NCBI GenBank assembly: GCA_000708835.1
Contig: DF237011.1
Coordinates: forward strand, 62,001-126,000
DNA: 64,000 nucleotides
Source of the DNA: Klebsormidium nitens
Taxonomy: Eukaryota; Streptophyta; Klebsormidiophyceae; Klebsormidiales; Klebsormidiaceae
Direction of reading: 5' to 3'
Positions within the stretch are counted from its first letter, which is position 1. Each line of letters begins with the position of its first letter. Shown piece by piece: positions 46,001 through 58,500 of this stretch. The notes under the pieces were generated by a model that ran no database searches, was not told where the DNA came from, and saw nothing but the letters and a program-made list of their open reading frames with translations. The translations under genes were made by a program, and so were the position numbers.

Positions 46001-49000
46001 TTGTAGCGCATGCGCGCAGGAGGCATTTAGCCAGGTCGTCGGCAAATAGAGAGGGGAGAAAAGGAGCGCGTCAGAAAACGACGGCTTGAGATTAACGATT
46101 CAAAGGAGTCAGGAAGACGACCTCCTGCGCGATCGTCCGATCTTGATAGGAAAGTGACGCGCGGCCCACTTGCACCCAGAAGCGCATGCGCGCGCCGCTG
46201 GATTCAATGGCCAGGTCGTCGGCGGCCAGAGAGGGGATCAGAAGGGACCCCTAAATAGCATGATGGCAACTCAACAATTGAGTTGTCAATAAGACAACAT
46301 GCTGTGTGGTTGCGCCCGAGCAACCAGTAGCCAGTTCGTCGGCAGACTGAGGAGAAGGGAAATGGAGCAGATCAAGGACTAGATTTGGCCAGGTCATGAG
46401 CGAACTGACAAAGTAAAGGAAGAAACGGATCAGCATACGCTGCTGGAATATGATGGCAAAGTCGTGCACAGCGGTGTCAAATGAAATTGGGTGGGTTTCA
46501 AGCCGGTTCAAAATGCCCCACGTAACTCTCGAGCGATGTATCCAAGCTTGGAGGATTCTCAAGTTGATCACAAACCGCAAAGTCGGCTACCGTGATAGCA
46601 GTTTCTCCACCCCCAACTTCTTCACTTGAGACCGACCTTCTCCTGACTATGTGAGAGAGGGTGATAAAGGGCAAGGCCTGGCCTGAAACTGCTTCCAGAT
46701 GATTATGGTCAACCATTTCAAGGGTTCAAGTCTCAGGATGTATTGCCCGCCTGATCATTTTTGCACACCTAGGGGATGGCCGAAGCGATCCCGACACAAG
46801 TAGAAACCACCGTCGCACCCAGACGACTGGCATTGACCGTCTCGGCATGTGTCATTAGTAGGCCTTACCTGCGTAATCGCAGCCTCCGTTCGGTCTCCAT
46901 AGTAGGACTCGTGATCGTGGTGCCCCTGTGCCGCTCGGACGTCCTGGCCGGAGCGGAAGATGCGGATGGACGGGAAACCTTGCACGTGGTGCCTGTGGTC
47001 AAAACGTCATCAGAGACAGGTTAAGAAATGGAGACGGGTTATGAGGACGGGTTAAGCATCGCAGGCTATGTTAGTCTTGTCGTCATCCGGAACCTCGAAT
47101 CTGCAGCGAAGCACAAGCTTTGCACCATCTTGATTGCGAGAGTCACGTTGGATGATGAGCATCGGCTGATGCCTCTGCGTGTAATCAGCGTTCCTATCAA
47201 ATTCGACACAGGTTTGTGGCACGGGGTAGAAGGCGACGTTCTGGCTCCACTCCGTCTAAGGACTGTGCAAAAGAGATTCGAAATCTGGACCTTCCAGCAT
47301 GAACAGGTTGACAGAACCTCGCCGTGATGTGCCCCTTATGCAACAAACGCTCTTTTGCCGAGTCTAGCTTCGCTGCTACGAGAGCCTATGTTCATGATAA
47401 AGTTGCTAGCAGTAAAGTTTGAAGTACGGAGTACAAAGCCAGCAACACTAAGAAAAGATGGAAGCAGAAACGGTGACCATCCTACTCAAGAGGAATCCTA
47501 GCATACAAATGTAGAAAGCAACTATTGTCAGCGAACTGCAAAGGAAGAGAAGAGGCCTTACTTCCGACAAAGGGCGACTTCAACTGTGCAGTCCACCTTG
47601 GCAAGCAGGATCTGCGGGTTGACATCAACATCGTACCTGCAACATGACAACACCATCCTCGTCAGACAAAGAAGATGAGATAAGTTGAGCAGAAGAATCA
47701 CGTAACTTCGACACGCAATTGATGGTTCACAAACACTGAAAGTTTCTTCCAAGGAAGAAGCAGCCCCGGTTTCGTTTGCGCACCATAAGCAAGGAGCAGC
47801 TGACGTAGTTTCAACAGAGGAACCAGGATCGAGCGATCACGTCGCGGTTGACAACAACATGTAAAGCACTCCTAACGACAATAAAAGACTTGAATTACGA
47901 ACCGTAAATAAAGATTGCCATGGAGACTTGAAACGCTGAGACTTCTCTGGACACAGACCAGTGTCAGTGCACTCAAAGCAACGAGCGTATACTCCAAAAT
48001 CGGGTCGAATTTCTGTTTAACCACAACCTTCTATTGGCACTCCTTCTTGTCGGCGCTTTTTTTCTCAGTCCAAAGTACCCCTGCAGCATACATAACTTCT
48101 AAGAGAGGACCCTAACCCGGTAGGAGACCTCTTCAAGACAAATGCGCCATAATTTAGGCAAGTAAGGCGAGGGAAAGGAAGCCATACTTCTTCAACATCG
48201 CCTTTGCAGAAGCTTCCCAGACTGGCTCCAGCCTCTGACTCCAGGGGCACCAGGGTGCGAAGAAGTTGACCATCACGATGGGGAAGGACCTGGTTCACGG
48301 CAGACGAAGGGTTCACGCAAAAGTTTTTTGACCAATTCTGCTTCTCGGCAATTCTGATCGTCTCACTACCCGTTGGGTCTGGTCTTCGAGGAAGAATGTA
48401 CAACCACGACTTGACGGCAAATCGTAATGGTATTACAGGATTTGACATTCTTCTTTGAATCCTTGCGGATGATCGAGCCGTGGATTACGTTGACAGGGTC
48501 ACCTGACAGGTTCCGCATTGAAGATAAGGCCCGAGTCGATGGTTGGAGGATTTGAGATTTATAAAGTTGACGTATCTTCTCGTGCTCAAAGTGAAAGGCT
48601 CAAAGGCAACAACTTCGACCTGGTAAACCGCATCTTTCCACCTTAACACGCTAAAGAATGATATGATATGAGATTCACCACAGTAGTTTTTCCTGTATTT
48701 GGGCTGGTTCTGAGCACCGATGCACTTTCAGATTGTGATTAAATCCCTGACCGCGTTGATTGCTTTCAGAAACCAAAAGCGACATCTCATGACTGCTTCA
48801 CATCCGGAGCTCACGCTATCCTACATATCCCCCAGGAGGAGCAGCTAGTAGCCTCACTCTTTGGTGATGGTGTCGAATGTGGCTTCGCTGAGAGGAAGGG
48901 CACCCCCGGGGTCCTTGATCGGAGGGGGATCCCCTTCCGGTGGCTGCCCCCCTTCTGCTAGCTGCCGCTCCTTGGCCTCCATCTCGGCGGCACCCTCGTC

Positions 49001-51834
49001 AATCGGATCAGGGGCCGGGTCGTCGTGCGCTGGCTCCCGGACCGTATGCGCGATGTGATCTGCATGACGGGAAGATACTCGGGCCAGTTTGAATGCGAAT
49101 TGGAAGGGAGTTGCTGAAGAGTTGCTGAAGAGGATGTTATGGATTGAAAACGGACAGGAGGCGATTATGTTGTAACGCCTGGCGTCAGCAGGGGCTAGCA
49201 AAAGCTGCCAACGATGCTGGACTGTTTGCTCGAGTGAAAGATGCCATTCTGGTCCACTGCAGGCTTATCATCCTTACGAGGGCAGGTGCACCGAGTAACA
49301 CTCAAAGTTAGACGATTCTATGTCGGAAACGACCGTTTCAAAGGTACGGTACGGTACAAACAATGCCCCATTAGGGCTGCTGGATTGCAAATATCGTTCC
49401 TTCAAAGTCTGCTGGCTGAAACACATCACCAGTTCACGGTTGGATGGAGCACCAAGTGCCTCAGTTTCTCTGTCCAACCAAAAGGCTAGGGCTGGAACCG
49501 AATTAACCACAGGGGAAAGGCACAAATAATGGGTTCAAAAGCACGCCAATGACTTGTCAAACAACTGCAGGCCTCCCACTGTGACGAGGCTACTCTACAC
49601 GACTCAAAGCCTGGGGTCAGGCTGCGCTCAACCGCAGTATGAATAAATACGAACTTGGTTTAAATACGTCATGGCTGGGGCTCACTTATCTTGTTCTTCA
49701 AGTAGGGACTGAGTGAAGAAGGGAAAACTTGCTTCTGAGAGCTCTGGTGCAATCCCTGGAGACAGCTCAAGTTCCTTGCCACTCTTTCAGAAGCATCAGA
49801 TTTGGAGCACCCTCCTCAATGTTAATTAAATCATTGAAGAATTACCATAGAAGAAATCATCAATATCTAGAGCGCCTGGGGCTTGGCAACCGACGGGGAT
49901 GTTACTCACGGAACTCAGGCCCAGTGATCCTCCCAGCATGGTCGATTGGGAACTTCCTGACGGTCTTGGACAGGTTTATGCGGTGCTGCAAGAAACAAGA
50001 GTAGAAGGCTTCAAACCTTCCGAAGCAATTGAAAAGCCACCCAGACTCTTGATGTTGGAAATTAGAGACTTGGTGGTGTCATTCATTTTCTGGTCTCAAA
50101 TCTTATCCATGGTGCACAAGCAAACACCCATTGCAACTGTAGGTGCGCCCTGAATTTTCAGGGTGGACCGGTCTCCTGCTTCTCTTGTCCTGAAATCGAC
50201 GCCACCTTACCACACAGCTTCCCTTTCTAGTGGTGGTCTTAGGAATCTTTCAAACTCAGTCACGCCTGCCTTCAACAGACAAGAGCTCTGACTCACCCAC
50301 TTGAGCCTGATCTGACAATTCTGACATCCTCTCTGTCACGATATTTGCCTTCTGAAAGACATAACTCACCGTTCCTAGGACGTCGCTGACATCAACCGAG
50401 GCAAACTCGCACGAGAGCGCAGGGAAGCTGAAGTTGAAGTTGATGCGCATGACATCCCCGTCCCTACTCCTGTCAATTATGACAGTGGTCGTGGCTGACG
50501 TTGTAAGATAAGCCTGGAGCTCCATCCCAAACAGCAGCACCATTGCGATGCTGGCAACAACGGACAGGGTGCCTCCAGCAAGGGTGGCCTCAGTCAAATC
50601 CCTAGGGATCCGCCTGCAGAGCAAAGTACCAATTGAATATCCACAGGAGGGGGTAATTGAAAGGGGGAAGTCGATGCATATGGATTAGGTTATGGATTAT
50701 ACTCGACCATCGCCGTATTATAGGGTGCACACTGAATCACAATACCAAGAAAGCATAACAAAGTCCCGACATAAAGAGTGGGTTAAGCAGAAAGGAAATT
50801 CAGATACAACTTCGATCTGGTCGCTCATGTACACAGGTTCCGAAACCACACCGTATCAAAAGGAACAGGGATTCGCCTGCAAGTCTAGAATACCAACGTA
50901 AGAGAGGGTTGAGCAACAGGTAAGACTAATGCATACACAACCTGCTCACTGATGTACGAGTGTTCTTAGACGACGACGTCATAAGGACACTCTTACAAAG
51001 AAAGAATGACAGAACGTATGAAGTAAGAGTGGCAGTCAAGTGGAGTGGTGGTCAATTCTGCATCAAGGAGTTCAGGTCAGGAAACAGGCTGGGTGAATGG
51101 GAGGGGCTCTGTTGGCTTCGATTTGAGAAAGGGTTGGGGCAACAGAAGGCAATACTCGGACCAGAGGACAACAAGGTAAGAGAAACACTCAGCGAGGTAT
51201 ATTGATCTTGCGCGTTTGTGAGGAATCATCTGGAATGTAAAATGAGCCCTTCCTTTACTATGCACAGTACAGTGCAGTTGCAATTATCCGGAGGGCTACC
51301 TGAAGTATCTAGGGTTGTCCAGTAGTAAACACTTGTTAACTGATTCAACCAGATGCACGAGAGCTGAAGTGACCATACAGAAATGGAGTATACACCTGCC
51401 TCAGGAACTTCCACAAAGCAGACCATTCAAGATCACGTCAAAACTGAGCAGCTCAGAGCAGTAACACAATGAGCGAACATGGCGTCGAGCAGATGCATAC
51501 ATTGATCCGAGCGAAGAGGAAAATCACTGGACACTCCTGCCATGACTTGGCTGAGAGTGTGTTCGCTCTCTGGCCAGCAGATACTCCAGCAGCGCCAAAA
51601 GCAATGTACCAATCCTTCACAAGCACCATTCAGAATCATACAAGCCATTCCATTCGTACAAAGCCGGGAAACTTTGAGCAATCAGCTGCCTAAATAGCGC
51701 CATGATTGGATCCTTTACAGGACCTCCTAAAACCCTGGGCCTAGGGATGTGCTCAGCGCCCAGAAGAAACGATCCCCGTCCAGATCTTACCTGTAGAAGT
51801 CTACCGACCTCAATCTCCCCAAAACCCGATTCAT
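43050..51834 (-). CDS. PDIL5-4: PDIL5-4/PDI-C: ER thioredoxin-ERGIC membrane protein
   Basis: Eleven exons on the minus strand, 51791-51834, 50370-50613, 49910-49985, 48858-49059, 48188-48289, 47562-47636, 46869-46992, 45727-45918, 44616-44813, 43350-43586 and 43050-43127, join in frame to 523 residues. The start MNRVLGRLRSVDFYRRIPRD precedes a first membrane segment (LSVVASIAMVLLFGMEL). The lumenal part has the Erv41/46-like block SFPALSCEFASVDVSDVLGT. A thioredoxin domain follows with Cys203-Pro-Trp-Ser206, so the second active-site Cys is Ser, as I recall for plant members. The ERGIC-type C-terminal domain has VPVAKFHYELSPMQVVITE and ends with a second membrane segment (FITNVCAIIGGVFT then VAGIVDGILF) and LGKQF. 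The family is thought to act in cargo folding or transport between ER and Golgi. An acidic, proline-rich insert lies between the Erv block and the thioredoxin domain. Confidence 0.97.
43718..44545 (-). repeat. Donor-side echo array of PDIL5-4 exon nine
   Basis: At least six copies of the exon end and donor, whose real junction is at 44616/44615 (plus strand CGCACCGTCAGGTTGTCGCT, GTGCGAGTGGAAG). Copies start at about 43718, 43843, 43966, 44206, 44366 and 44459. They keep the words TTGTCGCTGTGCGAGTGGAA in varying degrees. On the minus strand most end in ACG followed by GTAAGC, GTAAGA, GTGATG, GTAAGG, GTAAGT or GTGAGA. Units are about 100-240 bp apart. Confidence 0.9.
44856..44980 (-). repeat. 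Recent acceptor-side copy of PDIL5-4 exon nine
   Basis: This copy of the first 120 or so bases of exon nine, with its acceptor, differs from the real exon (44689-44815) at only about seven positions. It stays open through VAAVSAGHSFDPATMNMSH, one Ser-to-Cys change and the GRKPTLKQYHEIDR block, then meets a TGA. It is the least decayed echo in the window. Confidence 0.95.
45205..45690 (-). repeat. Donor-side echo array of PDIL5-4 exon eight
   Basis: Four copies at about 45205-45290, 45335-45420, 45455-45530 and 45585-45665 repeat the exon end at 45722-45800 (plus strand ATACCTGCAGATTCCCAGGG then ACCTTCTTCACGAGCACGAA). Each has the CCTCGATCTGGCACCCGGAG or a similar block. The period is about 130 bp. 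Minus-strand donors GTAATG, GTATGG, GTATGA and GTACGG remain. Confidence 0.92.
45960..46360 (-). repeat. Acceptor-side echo array of PDIL5-4 exon eight
   Basis: Three copies of the exon start (real copy about 45850-45935) lie at about 45970-46060, 46105-46240 and 46295-46360. They share GCGCATGCGCGC, GGCCAGGTCGTCGGC and AGAGAGGGGA blocks. The furthest copy is the least alike. Confidence 0.88.
50740..50895 (-). repeat. Acceptor-side echo near PDIL5-4 exon two
   Basis: GGGATTCGCCTGCAAGTCTA then GAATACCAA at 50868-50896 repeats GGGATCCGCCTGCAGAGCAA then AGTACCAA at 50605-50632, the real acceptor edge. A fainter unit with CACAATACCAAGAAAGC is near 50738. Confidence 0.6.
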
Positions 51835-52513
51835 GATTGCTACTTGGTTGTGGTACTCTCAGTATCGCTCACTACAGAGATCAGCTAAAGTTTGGCAGCC
51901 TCATGAATCTCCACCTAGCTGACCTCAATCCTACTTCCGCAATCTAGACCTATTGAACCTCTGGGAATGCAATCGCAGCCACAAGCGCAGCGCTTCCCAC
52001 AGGTGAAAGCGCTGTGCGCCCTCAGGCTCGGGCTGAAAGAGAAGCAGCTTTGAGAACCATGAAAGTGAACTGAGTGACGCCTTTGAACACTGAAGTCTGA
52101 AGGCTGTTGGGGGAATGGCTAAAGCGAGCAGAAGCGAAGTGGTTAGGTTAACTGTTCTAAGTTTATATGAATTTACCGGCCAGAGTTCGATGACAGCGCT
52201 GGTGGATGTTTGCCAGCCCCACCCTTTCTTTTACGCCGTCGAAAGCGCTTTGGTTCGTCAGAATCTGCCAACCCAAGGTTAGCAAATTCCAATTAGGTAT
52301 TAAATAGCAGTTCGGCGGCAAAAGCTCTAGTCCTATAATACCGGTAGTACACAACCCTAGAATCGGTTTTACAACTTTCAGACGAGGAAGACGAAGGCAA
52401 GGCAAGGCAGTTTGCTGGTGACGTCTAGCCCCTTCTGCAGGCGAAGGCGTGGTTCTGACCAACCTGAACTTTTGGCAGGAAGGGCATCTGACCACTCAGT
52501 CTGAGGGGCTCCA
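51835..52513. promoter_or_regulatory. Divergent promoter region of PDIL5-4 and clpR1
   Basis: The two starts face away from each other, 679 bp apart. GGTGACGTC occurs at 52417-52425, the same word as upstream of calnexin. No TATA box was identified with confidence. Confidence 0.45.
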
Positions 52514-55500
52514 ATGGCGGCAACCGCCCTGTCGCCCTCCCTGCGGCTGTCGGCCCACTCGTTTGCATCGTGCTCTGGACGCGCCGAGAGCCGGCCCAGT
52601 TCGCAGCCATGCGGGGCGTTCACACCTGCAAGGTTGTCAAACAGAAGTAGCATATTGTCCGTCTCAGGGCAGCAGGTAATCGCAGGCAGGGGTGTCGTTA
52701 CCAAGAGACGGGAAAATGGCTCCGGTGTCAGGGCGGCCTTTCCAGGGCTAGGGGATGACTATCTTATCCCAGGGGAGTATGACATCAGCAGCATTCCAAG
52801 CGAGTTCCGGAGGGAGAACTTGCCAGAAGAGTGTGAGTGGATGACCTGGGTCATGGCATTTTCGGGGCCCGAATTAGTTGCGGGTGTTTTTGAGCTGAGC
52901 AAACGTCTCTGAAGCGAGCTTCCGGGTGTTTTTCCTGCTTTGTGTGGGCATGCAGTCAATATTTAAGAGGGAGAAGATTTCCTGTTCCATAAAGGACAGG
53001 GTTTGCACGTTTTCGCAAACCTTGTCGCATGCCTTTCTGGATCAGAAGCGGTCTCCTTGATCAGAACCTCTCTCACTGGACCTTTTGACTCCCTCGTAGA
53101 CAGCAATTGATCACTTCCCGCATGTCACTGCGCTGCAAGTGTACCACACAAAAATCAGGGCATTGGAGTGGCCTCTCCAATGTTGCTGTTCTCTCTGCAA
53201 TTTTGGTTTCAGAGTTTGTGGAGATAATGAGAGAGTTGCTGCAATCTGTGATTGAAGAGATGTAGCTAGGACCCCCTCTGTACCGATCAAACACAGTGAT
53301 TTCACTCCCTCAAAGGTTGCTGTGGGTTTGGCCAACGTGTGCTGTCAGGGTGCAGAGATCGAACCTCTTGCGCTGTTTCACTGCTTTTGGCATCGTCGCT
53401 CTTAGATTGGTTGACAAGATGTCCCCATACCGATGTTCAAGGCATCGGGCCTTGAAGTCCAAGTGCGTGCTTCGATTTTCAAGTCAGCATCTGCTAAGCA
53501 TAAACGGTCTGCTCAAACCTCTCCCTCCGCTGACGTGCCTTTCTGTCTCCTAACATCAGTCGCGCTGGTTGAGATGCTTCTCCTTGCTATCCTTTCCTAG
53601 GTAGGATTCCTGTAGCACCGTCTTGAAGTCTTTCATAAGGTTGAGGGACGAAAGAACAGCCGTAACTCTACAAGAACGCTAGTTAGTCACCTTAAAATGC
53701 CTTGCAGCTAAGCAGAATTACTCAAATGTCTAGTTCGGTATTTTTGAATTCAGCGACAGAGAAGCTGTAATACCCCGAGAACGCTAATCAAACCACATGT
53801 TTTCCTGCTGCAGTGAAGCAGAACTACTCAAACGTGCCTTCCTCCATGTTTGGCTTGACCACCTCCCAGATGGATATGTTCATTGACGAGGACAGTGCAA
53901 TCTCGCGGACAAAGACTGACCCAGTGAGTTGGAGATGACCAGTTTCATTCTAACTTGTCTCTCTATTTTTGTGTTTTTTTTTTATGATGATTTTGAAAAA
54001 TCCTTTCATGTAGTTTGATTTCATGTTCAGGTCTCCTGATATTGCTTGCTCTATTGTTGGTATAGCCTGCAAGGGTTTTGGCAGGTCGCGTTAGGGTGTT
54101 GGTCATACGACTAGGATTGTGTGTCAAGTACTGTCACGCAATGCGACATGGGATAGTTCACAGTGTACTTCGTGCTCGCATCCCTCGTACGAAGAGAGTT
54201 GCAGAGGCTAGTTTGCTCACTCGCCCTGTCTTCAGAGCAGCACATGGTCAAGATTGAACACATTGCCTAGCAACACGCCGTTGCACTCCTCCTTATGCCC
54301 CCCTCACCCCCCCTTCAAAATTGCAGAGCAAGCTGAGGGCCAGCGCGTACTACAAAACAGGGGGAGCGTGGAGCCCCGAAATGGCAGCGGGGGGGGTGGT
54401 GAGGCCAAAGGCTAACATGGGGCTGTCTACCAACATGTACCGTGGCGGGGGGGGCTACGGAAGGCCCAAGACTGCGCCCCCCGATCTGCCGTCGCTCCTG
54501 CTGGGGGCTAGGATTTGCTACTTGGGGATGCCGGTAAGCTGTGCCTTACTTTGGCGGAGCTACTCTTTGGCGGGAACACGATTTTCGGCGGGAACATGAT
54601 TTTCTACAAGACCTTTCTTGACACCAACAAACTTAGATCGAAGTCACGACTTACCTGCTTACGGTGCCCATTTGCGATCCCCCGGGTTGTGATTGAACCT
54701 GGCGGGCTTGCTGTCGTCATTCAACAGGAAAGTGATGCCATATTGAGATATCTGACCCTTCCAGACGTCAAAGACCTGACAAGCTAGTGTTCCGCTCCTT
54801 TGAGGTGTCCAGGTTGTGCCAGCTGTGACAGTGCGGACTGAAGGAGCTACAGCATTTTCGGGGCAAGCTGCCCGGTTGCGATCGATAGATAGGGTCTATT
54901 TAGATACTAGATATCAGCTAAACTTTAGCTTTGCTGCGATGTCACCTAACATCTCCAGCCGGCGAGGTAGAAGAGGGGTGATCATCGAGCCGTAGAGGCT
55001 CTGGGCAGGATCCATCCGACGTGCGAATATCTTCCACGTCTCGAAATTGCGCACCAGGATGACGTCAACGAATCTGTGAACGCACCTAAACTTACACTAG
55101 ATTTTGCCTAAACCTAGGCTAAATAGACCCTATCTATCGATCGCAACCGGGCAGCTCGCTCCGAAACTGCTGTACAACTTGATACAACTTGACACCCGGA
55201 TGTTATAACTTACAAGTTAACGACTTTAGAGATCTGTCAAGCTAGTGATTTGCTCCCCTGGCATGTGCAGGTTGTGCCGGTTGTGATTGCGGTGCAGTTG
55301 CTGTCTTTCAGCACTCTGTATTGAAATCAAATCTTTGACACTTTTGAGGACTCCAACAAGCCACCCAAGTTCGCGCCCGCAGTGATGGAGCTAACACGAT
55401 GGAGCCTACTGTTATCCTAATCCTGGCACTTTGACGACTCCAAAGCCTGACAAACTAGTGTTTTGCTTCTGTGGCGTTCAGATCGTGCCTGCTGTGACGG

Positions 55501-58500
55501 AGCTGATTGTCGCAGAGCTGCTGTGGCTCAACTACGACAGCAAAGACAAGCCGATCTACTTTTACATCAACTCCCCCGGGACGCAGAACGAGCAGAAGGA
55601 GAGCATTGGCTTCGAGACCGAGGCATATGCAATCGCCGATACGCTGCTGGTAGGGTTTTAGTTCGTTTGCATTGTTTGAAGCTCAAAGTTGATATGCTGG
55701 TGTTTGAGCACGCATGCAAAGAGGCGAGCTGTATCAGAAGCGCAGCCAGCCGTTTCTTTCAGGTTGTACAAAAACGATTCTTGCTCGTTCTCAGAGAGCC
55801 ATTGTTCTCATATGTCATATGCCGGTGAAGCCCCCACTCTTTCAACCATTTGAAGAAGGCTCTTAAAGCATCTTTTGCTCTTTTCGTCAGCCTCTTTTGC
55901 TCTTTTCGTCAGTCGGCACTACCAACAACTGTCAAATCCGAGACACTAGTCCGGAGATTGCATTCTTCGCTTCCAGCACCGTCGCACCCGGAAATGCTGG
56001 ATTTTGGAAAACGAAAATTGCATGATCTGCTCTGGCAGTGCGAAAAACAAAAGATTCAAACACCTATGATTGGGCGCCGGGCCATGCTGCTCATGAAGGC
56101 TGACCCAAACGCAAATGCACGGTTTGGAAACCACTCACCTTCAGGTCCTTCCGCGCAGTGCAAGAAGCCTAAGATCCGCACGCTGCATCCGCTTGGGTGC
56201 TGTCGTTGGGCACCAAAAAGCGCGAATCCCAACGGACTTTGAAACCGAAAAAACTGTCTTTGCAATACATGAAGCCGAAGATAGTCACGCTGATCATTGG
56301 GCATGTGTTCGGGCAGGCTGCGATGCTGCTTCTGTTGCTCGATAACGTTTCAACTTCCTTCTTTCGAGACCCTAGAATCGTGAGTTAGGAAGTCGTACCT
56401 TTGCTTTTGCAGTATGTGAAGCCCACAATAGGCGTTTGCGCAGGGCGGAGTCCATGCTGCTCTACTGGGCACCAAAAGCAAGAAATCAAGAAGCGAGAAC
56501 CATCAAAACCCTGGTAGACAAAAAAGTCTCTTGCGTTATGTGAAGCCGAAAATCCACATGCTGGTGATCGTTTACGCGTTCGGGCAGGCGGCCATGCTGC
56601 TTTCGCTGGGCACCAGAGGAACAAAGCTCCAACCCCCCCCACACTTGGAGATTATTTAAAACTCTGAAAACAACATCTTTCTTTTGCAGTATGTCAAGCC
56701 AAAGATGCACACGCTGGTTATCGAGCACGCGTTTGGGCAGGCGGCGATGCTGCTCTCGCTTGGCACCAAAAGCACGATTTCTAGTAGATTTCAACCCTGA
56801 GGAAAGGATCAAAAACTTGAAGGATTCAAATTCTGAACAGACGAGACCTTGCTTTGCAGTATGTGAAGCCCAAGATTCACACGCTGGTGATTGGGCACGC
56901 GTTTGGGCAGGCGGCCATGCTGCTCTCGCTGGGCACCAAGGGCCACCGCTTCGCGCTGCCCAACTCGCGCATGAAGATCTACTCGCCCAAGGTCAACCGC
57001 TCCAGCGGGTCCGCCATTGACATGTGGATCAAGGTAGGGCGCTACATTACCTGGCTGGTTTCTCTACTGCTGAATTCAGATTGCGATTGGGGCTGATTGC
57101 TTATTATCATGCTCTTTTGGGTTTTGAATGCTGCTGGGATTGCGCTAGTTGCTTGTAGTTAATTCGGTCGCTTGATGCTGAGAGCTGTCATTTTCACGCT
57201 AAATCGACTCGGAAAGCTTTGCTTTCGTGTGTCCTGTTCTCCTCTGCTGGCAGACCTGTAGCTGATCGTTAGCAGCACCGGTTTCTAACAGAGGCTGGTT
57301 TGCCATATCCTGCTTACCGCAAGAGGTTTGGTGAGAAAATCCAGAGGATCTTTCTGCAGACGGCTTAGTTGCTAACAATTGGACTAGCGGCGAAAGCCTG
57401 AAAGAGCTCCCCATCTGGCTTTCAATGGCAGTGTTAGAGCTTTTGAGAAGGTGCTTAAGGTCACCCTTTCGTGCATGGCTTGTCGCATCAACGAGGTCAA
57501 ACTACGGATTCGTAACCAGAAGACGACCAGACGACCGTGCATTAAACTGCGGGTTAACCCTGAAGTTCAATTGGGTAACCCTGGTCCGCCCCATCTGATA
57601 GCTTGTTAATGATACAGGCCAAAGGGCTGGAAGCCAACACGAAATACGACACGTGGCTGCTGGCGTTTGGCACCAGGAAGAAGCCGGAGGTTCACTAGGC
57701 CGATGTTTCTCCTCTGAAAGCCACAGACTATCGAATGTTAGAAATCAGACCCTCTATCAAAAAACTATGTATGCAGGCCAAAGAGCTGGAAGCCAACACG
57801 AATACGACGTGGCTGCTGTCGTTTGGCACCGGGGAGAAGCCGGAGGATCTTCCAAAGACACTGCGCCCGAAATCCTCTCCTCTAAATGCCACAGACTTTC
57901 GAGTGTCAGAATCTAAACCCTCTATCAAAAAAACTCCGTATGCAGGCCAAAGAGCTGGAGGCTAACACCAAGTACTACATGCGGCCATTGGCGTTTTGGC
58001 ACTGGGAAGAAGTCTGAGCAGCTTCCAAAGATCAATACGCCGAGATTTCAGTGCCTGAAAGCCACAGACTGTCTGATGTCAGAGCCCAAACCTGAATTTT
58101 GAAATTTTTCACTACGCAGGCCAAAGAGCTGGAGGCCAATACTAAGTACTACACGCGTCTGCTCGCGTTCGGCACCGGGAAGAAGCCGGAGGAGGTGCGG
58201 GAAGACATCAAGCGCATCAAGTACTTTGACGCCAAAGAGGCCATCGAGTATGGTCTGGTAGACAAGGTGGTGGAAGACAGCAAGCTCCAGGCTGAGAAAA
58301 GGGTAAGGGTTCGCTTTCCATTTCATTCCTGTGAGACCCTCGGGTTCGGTTCATTGTCAAGCTTCTGCTTGGACATTGTTTTGAGGTTCATCTCTCTGTT
58401 TTGCCGGAGTGTTTTCTGGTAGGCAAGGTGGTAGAAGACAGCAAGCTGCAGGCTGAGGAGAGGGTCAGGATTCGTTGTTGCTTCTGTCTTTTCAATCTGT

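Noticed and set aside
52833..52912. The clpR1 first exon as a separate 132-residue intronless gene
   Set aside because: The GTGAGT donor at 52833 joins in frame to exon two and gives the known ClpR1 N-terminal block; the rest of the open frame is intron.
53338..53375. A T-arm-like word on the minus strand (GGTTCGATCTC)
   Set aside because: No D-arm or acceptor stem could be placed around it.
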